Assembly: GCF_025961575.1 (NCBI RefSeq)
Contig: NZ_JAOQNX010000037.1
Location: 1 to 45,127 of the forward strand
Direction of reading: 5' to 3'
DNA from: Rhodoblastus acidophilus
GTDB taxonomy: Bacteria; Pseudomonadota; Alphaproteobacteria; Rhizobiales; Beijerinckiaceae
Length of the DNA: 45,127 nucleotides
Numbering within the stretch: position 1 is the stretch's first letter; each line of letters begins with the position of its first letter. Positions 42,007-45,127 of this stretch are shown piece by piece. The position numbers were made by a program, and so were the translations under genes. The notes below the pieces were generated by a model. That model was not told the DNA's origin, ran no database searches, and saw only the letters and a list, made by a program, of their open reading frames with translations.

Positions 42007-43362
42007 TCATCGGAATTGCCGGAGGAGTTTCGCTGCCTCGCGATCACCGTTCGCAGAAGCACGCTGTAGCCAGAAGACGCCCTGCCGCGGGTCCGGAGGC
42101 GTCCCGTAGCCTTGCATATAGCAGACGCCAAGCAGCCGTTGCGCCACCGATTCATTGTTTGCGGCCGCGGCCTTTTGCAGCCACTTGAAGGCTTCCCGAT
42201 AATCTTGGCGGTAAGCTCCCTTTCCGAAGAAATGACCGATTCCAAGTTCGGCCTGCGCATGTGCGTCGTTCTTTTCCGCCGCGCGCCGCATCCAGATGGC
42301 CGCCTCGGCCGGATCGGCCAGGACGCCATCACCGTCTCGCAGCGCCATGCCCAGCATGCGCGCGGCTCCGGCCTGATCCGGGTCCGCCGCGGCGCCGCGA
42401 TACCATTTGGCGGCTTCGGCATGATCGCGCGGATAAGGCGGCCATCCATTCCAATAGGCGTCCCCGATCATCGACTTCGCATTCGCGTCGCCGCGATCCG
42501 CCGCATCGCGGAACCATTTCAACGCCACAGTCTTGTCCTGGGAAACGCCGTCGCCATTCATGTAGGCCCAGCCGACCATCCGGGCCGCGCTGGCATAACT
42601 GGGGTCATTCGCGGCCTCACGATAGATCTTCACCGCTTCGGCGCGGTTCTGCGCGTAGGGGGGCCTGCCATGCCAGTAGGCGTCCGCCAGTTCGACCTTT
42701 GAATAGAGATCGCCCTGGTCGGCCGCCTTGCGAAAATATTCGAGCGCCTTGACGCCGTCGACGCCCACGCCGACCCCGTTCCGGTAGGCAATGCCCACGT
42801 GACGCTGCGCGAAAGCCAGTCCGGCGTCCGCGGCCTTGGAGAGCCATGCGAATCCGGCTTGGAGATCACGCGCCAGGCCGAACTTGCCATAGACGAGATA
42901 CAGCCCGTAATTGGCCTGGCCGTAGACCATGCCCTGCTCGCCCGACAGGCGATAGTAGCGCGCGGCCTTGCTAGCGTCCCAGTCTTGCGGCTTGCCGAGT
43001 TTCATGTCCCCATCGTAGATCGTGGCCAGCATGAACTGCATGTTGGCGTCGCCAGCGTCGGCGCGCGCGGTCAACTCCCTCAGCGCGGCGGGATCGTTCA
43101 AGGCGCGATTGCGCAGGGCTTCGGCCACGCCGATCGCGGCGGGCGATTGCTCAGCCGGTTTCGGCTGACGCGGCGTCGTTGGCCCGCCGCTCCAGCCCGG
43201 CGGCGGCGCGCCCCAGCCTGGCGCCCCCGGCTCCACCTGCCGAGTGAACAGCCACGCGAGACCGGCGAGGGCCAGCATCTGCGGAGCGACGAACCAGATG
43301 CGGCGATAGGCCGTGTCTCCGTGCCAGAGAAGGAAATGGGCGAAGCGCGCTCGAGCGGTCAT
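42007..43362 (-). CDS. Membrane-anchored Sel1-repeat protein
   Basis: The 451-residue protein has one transmembrane segment near residues 22-40 (IWFVAPQMLALAGLAWLF) and a Pro/Gly-rich linker. About nine Sel1-like repeats of roughly 36 residues follow, such as AARYYRLSGEQGMVYGQANY and ALEYFRKAADQGDLYSKVEL. Sel1 repeats form protein-binding solenoids. The gene starts 10 bases after the AAA+ ATPase gene, so the two probably form one membrane complex. Confidence 0.85.
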   Translation of the reverse strand: MTARARFAHFLLWHGDTAYRRIWFVAPQMLALAGLAWLFTRQVEPGAPGWGAPPPGWSGGPTTPRQPKPAEQSPAAIGVAEALRNRALNDPAALRELTARADAGDANMQFMLATIYDGDMKLGKPQDWDASKAARYYRLSGEQGMVYGQANYGLYLVYGKFGLARDLQAGFAWLSKAADAGLAFAQRHVGIAYRNGVGVGVDGVKALEYFRKAADQGDLYSKVELADAYWHGRPPYAQNRAEAVKIYREAANDPSYASAARMVGWAYMNGDGVSQDKTVALKWFRDAADRGDANAKSMIGDAYWNGWPPYPRDHAEAAKWYRGAAADPDQAGAARMLGMALRDGDGVLADPAEAAIWMRRAAEKNDAHAQAELGIGHFFGKGAYRQDYREAFKWLQKAAAANNESVAQRLLGVCYMQGYGTPPDPRQGVFWLQRASANGDREAAKLLRQFR

Positions 43363-43372
43363 GGCGTCGCGC

Positions 43373-44503
43373 CTAATACGCAGCTATGGCGCTGTCGAGG
43401 TCAGCCAGCGTCAGCTGACTGGTGCTGCTCGACTCCGGATCGCGCGACAGCCGCACCGCCTGCGCCTCGCGCATCTTCTCCACCAATTGTCGCACCGATC
43501 GCGCGTTGGCCCAGCCGATCCGGCCGCGCGCCGCCGAAACCCAGGCGTTGAACTTCTCCTCGTAATTTTCGGGCGGAACGAAGTCCTGCGCCTTGACCAT
43601 GGCGATCATGATCTGCGCCAGTTCATCCGGCGCATAATCCGGAAATTCTATCGTCTTTGCGAATCGTCCCCGTAGGCCAGGGTTGGCGTCGAGGAATTTC
43701 TGCATCGGTTGCGAATAGCCGGCCACGATGACGATCACGCGGTCGCGATAGTTCTCCATGAAGGTGAGAAGCGTGTTGATCGCATCCATGCCGAAACTGG
43801 CCGTGTTGTTCTCGGCGACCAAACCGTAAGCCTCGTCGATAAAGAGGATTCCGTCCAGCGCGGATTCGCAGATCTTGTCGACATTTCCTGCGGTCTGGCC
43901 GATATAGCCCTTAATGAGATCCTTGGTCTCGGCGACGATCAGATGTCCGCGCTTGAGGACGCCCAGGCCGCGGTAGATGTCTCCGAGCGCGTGGGCCACC
44001 ACGGTCTTGCCGACGCCCGGCGGTCCCTGGAACACCATGTGCTGGCTCAGGCCGGTGACTTTCTTGCCTTCGGCTCGACGCTTCTGCTCAAGCTGCAGAC
44101 GAGCGATCAGCGTGTTGACCTCGGCCTTGACGCTGTTGAGCCCGATCATGGCGTCGAGTTCGTCGAGAGCCTGCTGCGCGGTGCGGCCCTGCTCCACGAT
44201 CGCGGGCGTCGCGACGATACGCAACAACCGTAGTTGATGCGTCGCCACCGCCGGCCCTTCCGCTGTCGCGTTGACATTCGCATAGACGAGCGCAAGGCGC
44301 ATGGCGAGAAAGCTCGTGAGCGCGCCGGCGACGATGATCGCCAGGGCTGTCAGCAGCTTGGGCATATTGGCCCATGTAAAGAGTTGCGAAAGCGCGCCGG
44401 CGCCGCCGGCGACGCCCGCGAAGATCAATGCCGTCAGCAGCGAGGCCGCGGTCATGCCAACGATCAACGCAGCAGTTTGATTACGCTGGAGAAAATCAAA
44501 CAT
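43373..44503 (-). CDS. Membrane-anchored CbbX/SpoVK-type AAA+ ATPase
   Basis: 376 residues from MFDFLQRNQT at 44501-44503. Two transmembrane segments (about 12-32 and 50-72) precede a CbbX-type AAA+ domain with Walker A GPPGVGKT (160-167), Walker B LFIDEAY (220-226) and the arginine-finger region NPGLRGRFAKTIEF. Soluble members remodel Rubisco or serve type VII secretion. The membrane anchor is unusual and suggests remodelling of a membrane or secreted client. The partner is the Sel1-repeat gene. Confidence 0.85.
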   Translation of the reverse strand: MFDFLQRNQTAALIVGMTAASLLTALIFAGVAGGAGALSQLFTWANMPKLLTALAIIVAGALTSFLAMRLALVYANVNATAEGPAVATHQLRLLRIVATPAIVEQGRTAQQALDELDAMIGLNSVKAEVNTLIARLQLEQKRRAEGKKVTGLSQHMVFQGPPGVGKTVVAHALGDIYRGLGVLKRGHLIVAETKDLIKGYIGQTAGNVDKICESALDGILFIDEAYGLVAENNTASFGMDAINTLLTFMENYRDRVIVIVAGYSQPMQKFLDANPGLRGRFAKTIEFPDYAPDELAQIMIAMVKAQDFVPPENYEEKFNAWVSAARGRIGWANARSVRQLVEKMREAQAVRLSRDPESSSTSQLTLADLDSAIAAY

Positions 44504-44534
44504 CGCCCCACCGTCTTTCCCTAAAACCCTCCGG

Positions 44535-45002
44535 TCACCGGCCGCATGGCTGGTCGGTGCGCCACCACACGTTGATGACGGCGGCGCCTCCCGTTCCGCT
44601 GGAGAACCAGGTGGGGCTAAGCGACGCATTCAAACCATTATGGGGCCCCTCGACGCCGAACTGGCCTGTCCCGGCCGAATAGGCCGCCGGAAAAGGCACG
44701 GCGACGCGGATCGGGGTCGCGCCAACCTGGAACGGAGGCGAGAGATATGCGCCCGCGCGAATTCTGATCGGTCCAACCGGCGCGTCCGGCGCCCGTACGA
44801 GGGTAAGAACCGCCATCGGCGTCTTGCAGTCCCGGGCCTGGCTGGCGAGAGCCGCGGCGACGCCCGGCTCCAGCGAACCCATTGCGGCGGCGATGTCGGC
44901 GACCGACAAAGCGCTGATCTCGACGGAATCGGACGCGGTTGCTCTAGCTGTCGGAAGCGCAACGGCGCCTGCGAGAACTCCAGTCGCGATCACGCCGGCC
45001 AT
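44535..45002 (-). CDS. Small exported protein of unknown function
   Basis: The 155-residue protein has a signal-peptide-like start (MAGVIATGVLAGAVALPTAR). The rest is Gly/Pro/Ala-rich and contains YLSPPFQVGATPIRVAVPFP and a final VINVWWRTDQPCG. It may be the first gene of an operon with the AAA+ and Sel1 genes, 31 bases apart. The IS5-type remnant ends 29 bases upstream, so the native promoter may have been replaced. Confidence 0.6.
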   Translation of the reverse strand: MAGVIATGVLAGAVALPTARATASDSVEISALSVADIAAAMGSLEPGVAAALASQARDCKTPMAVLTLVRAPDAPVGPIRIRAGAYLSPPFQVGATPIRVAVPFPAAYSAGTGQFGVEGPHNGLNASLSPTWFSSGTGGAAVINVWWRTDQPCGR

Positions 45003-45031
45003 AGCCAGCGCATTGGCGCCCGCGCCGCCCT

Positions 45032-45127
45032 TTAGGTCATCGACTCATTAAACCGGCACCATATGCGAAACGCAGCGAGCTTGACGCCTGCGAGAAAGTT
45101 GTCGGCTCGCTTGTCGTAACGAGTTGC
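45032..45127 (-). mobile_element. IS5-type transposase, C-terminal end (partial)
   Basis: 31 residues (ATRYDKRADNFLAGVKLAAF, then RIWCRFNESMT) end at a TAA at 45032-45034. The TRYDK..NFLA..LAA...W pattern is the C-terminus of IS5-type DDE transposases. The gene continues beyond the right edge of the window. Confidence 0.8.

Overview
The window looks like a large plasmid, or plasmid-derived region, of a GC-rich alphaproteobacterium, most probably Hyphomicrobiales (Rhizobiales). The basis is a complete repA-repB-repC operon, a DUF1612/RHE_PE00001-type plasmid protein, and a block of plasmid accessory genes (ParB-like, DarB-like methylase-helicase, ArdC, DUF3991-TOPRIM, DUF3768) typical of that order. 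The genus cannot be read from the sequence. Almost all long genes are on the minus strand.

Layout. 1-3490: the tail of an unknown gene, an exported NTR-like/pentapeptide-repeat protein and a DUF1612 plasmid protein. 3490-7130: a toxin-antitoxin island with an intact vapBC, an orphan Phd-like antitoxin joined to a tyrosine recombinase, a MazE-Doc pair and a decayed vapBC. 7209-10938: repC, repB and repA, with a counter-transcribed RNA between repB and repC. 10940-14060: a decayed IS1182-type transposase and about 1.2 kb without genes that carries two identical 18-bp palindromes. 14060-15150: a winged-helix gene with a repC-like leader and a second RNA-type control region. 15776-18884: a tandem HTH regulator and a RecD2-type helicase.

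19026-25968 is the most unusual part. It is a tight five-gene minus-strand operon that starts with a 118-residue ubiquitin-like (ThiS/MoaD-like beta-grasp) protein ending in Leu-Arg-Gly-Gly. Three paralogous helical-repeat proteins related to the N-terminal half of MolR/DUF4132 proteins follow, and then a separate DUF4132 C-terminal domain. The last two genes together equal one full MolR protein split by a 14-nt overlap. No E1, E2, JAB protease, MoxR or vWA gene is visible.

26431-40841 is a plasmid accessory block: small conserved proteins, a ParB-domain protein, a 1.7-kilo-residue DarB-like methyltransferase-helicase, ArdC and a TOPRIM protein. Four of its transcription units are preceded by related long-range hairpins (GCAAGGG/CCCTTGC, with one compensated base-pair change), which suggests a shared regulatory element. 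41293-45127 holds a broken phospholipase-D-like gene, a membrane-anchored Sel1-repeat protein, a membrane-anchored CbbX-type AAA+ ATPase, a small exported protein and the 3' end of an IS5-type transposase.

Working picture: RepABC maintains and segregates the plasmid, the toxin-antitoxin systems stabilise it, and ArdC and DarB-like proteins would protect it from restriction on entry. The ubiquitin-like/DUF4132 operon is a candidate uncharacterised cargo system, possibly a conflict or protein-tagging system. No tRNA, rRNA or CRISPR array was seen.
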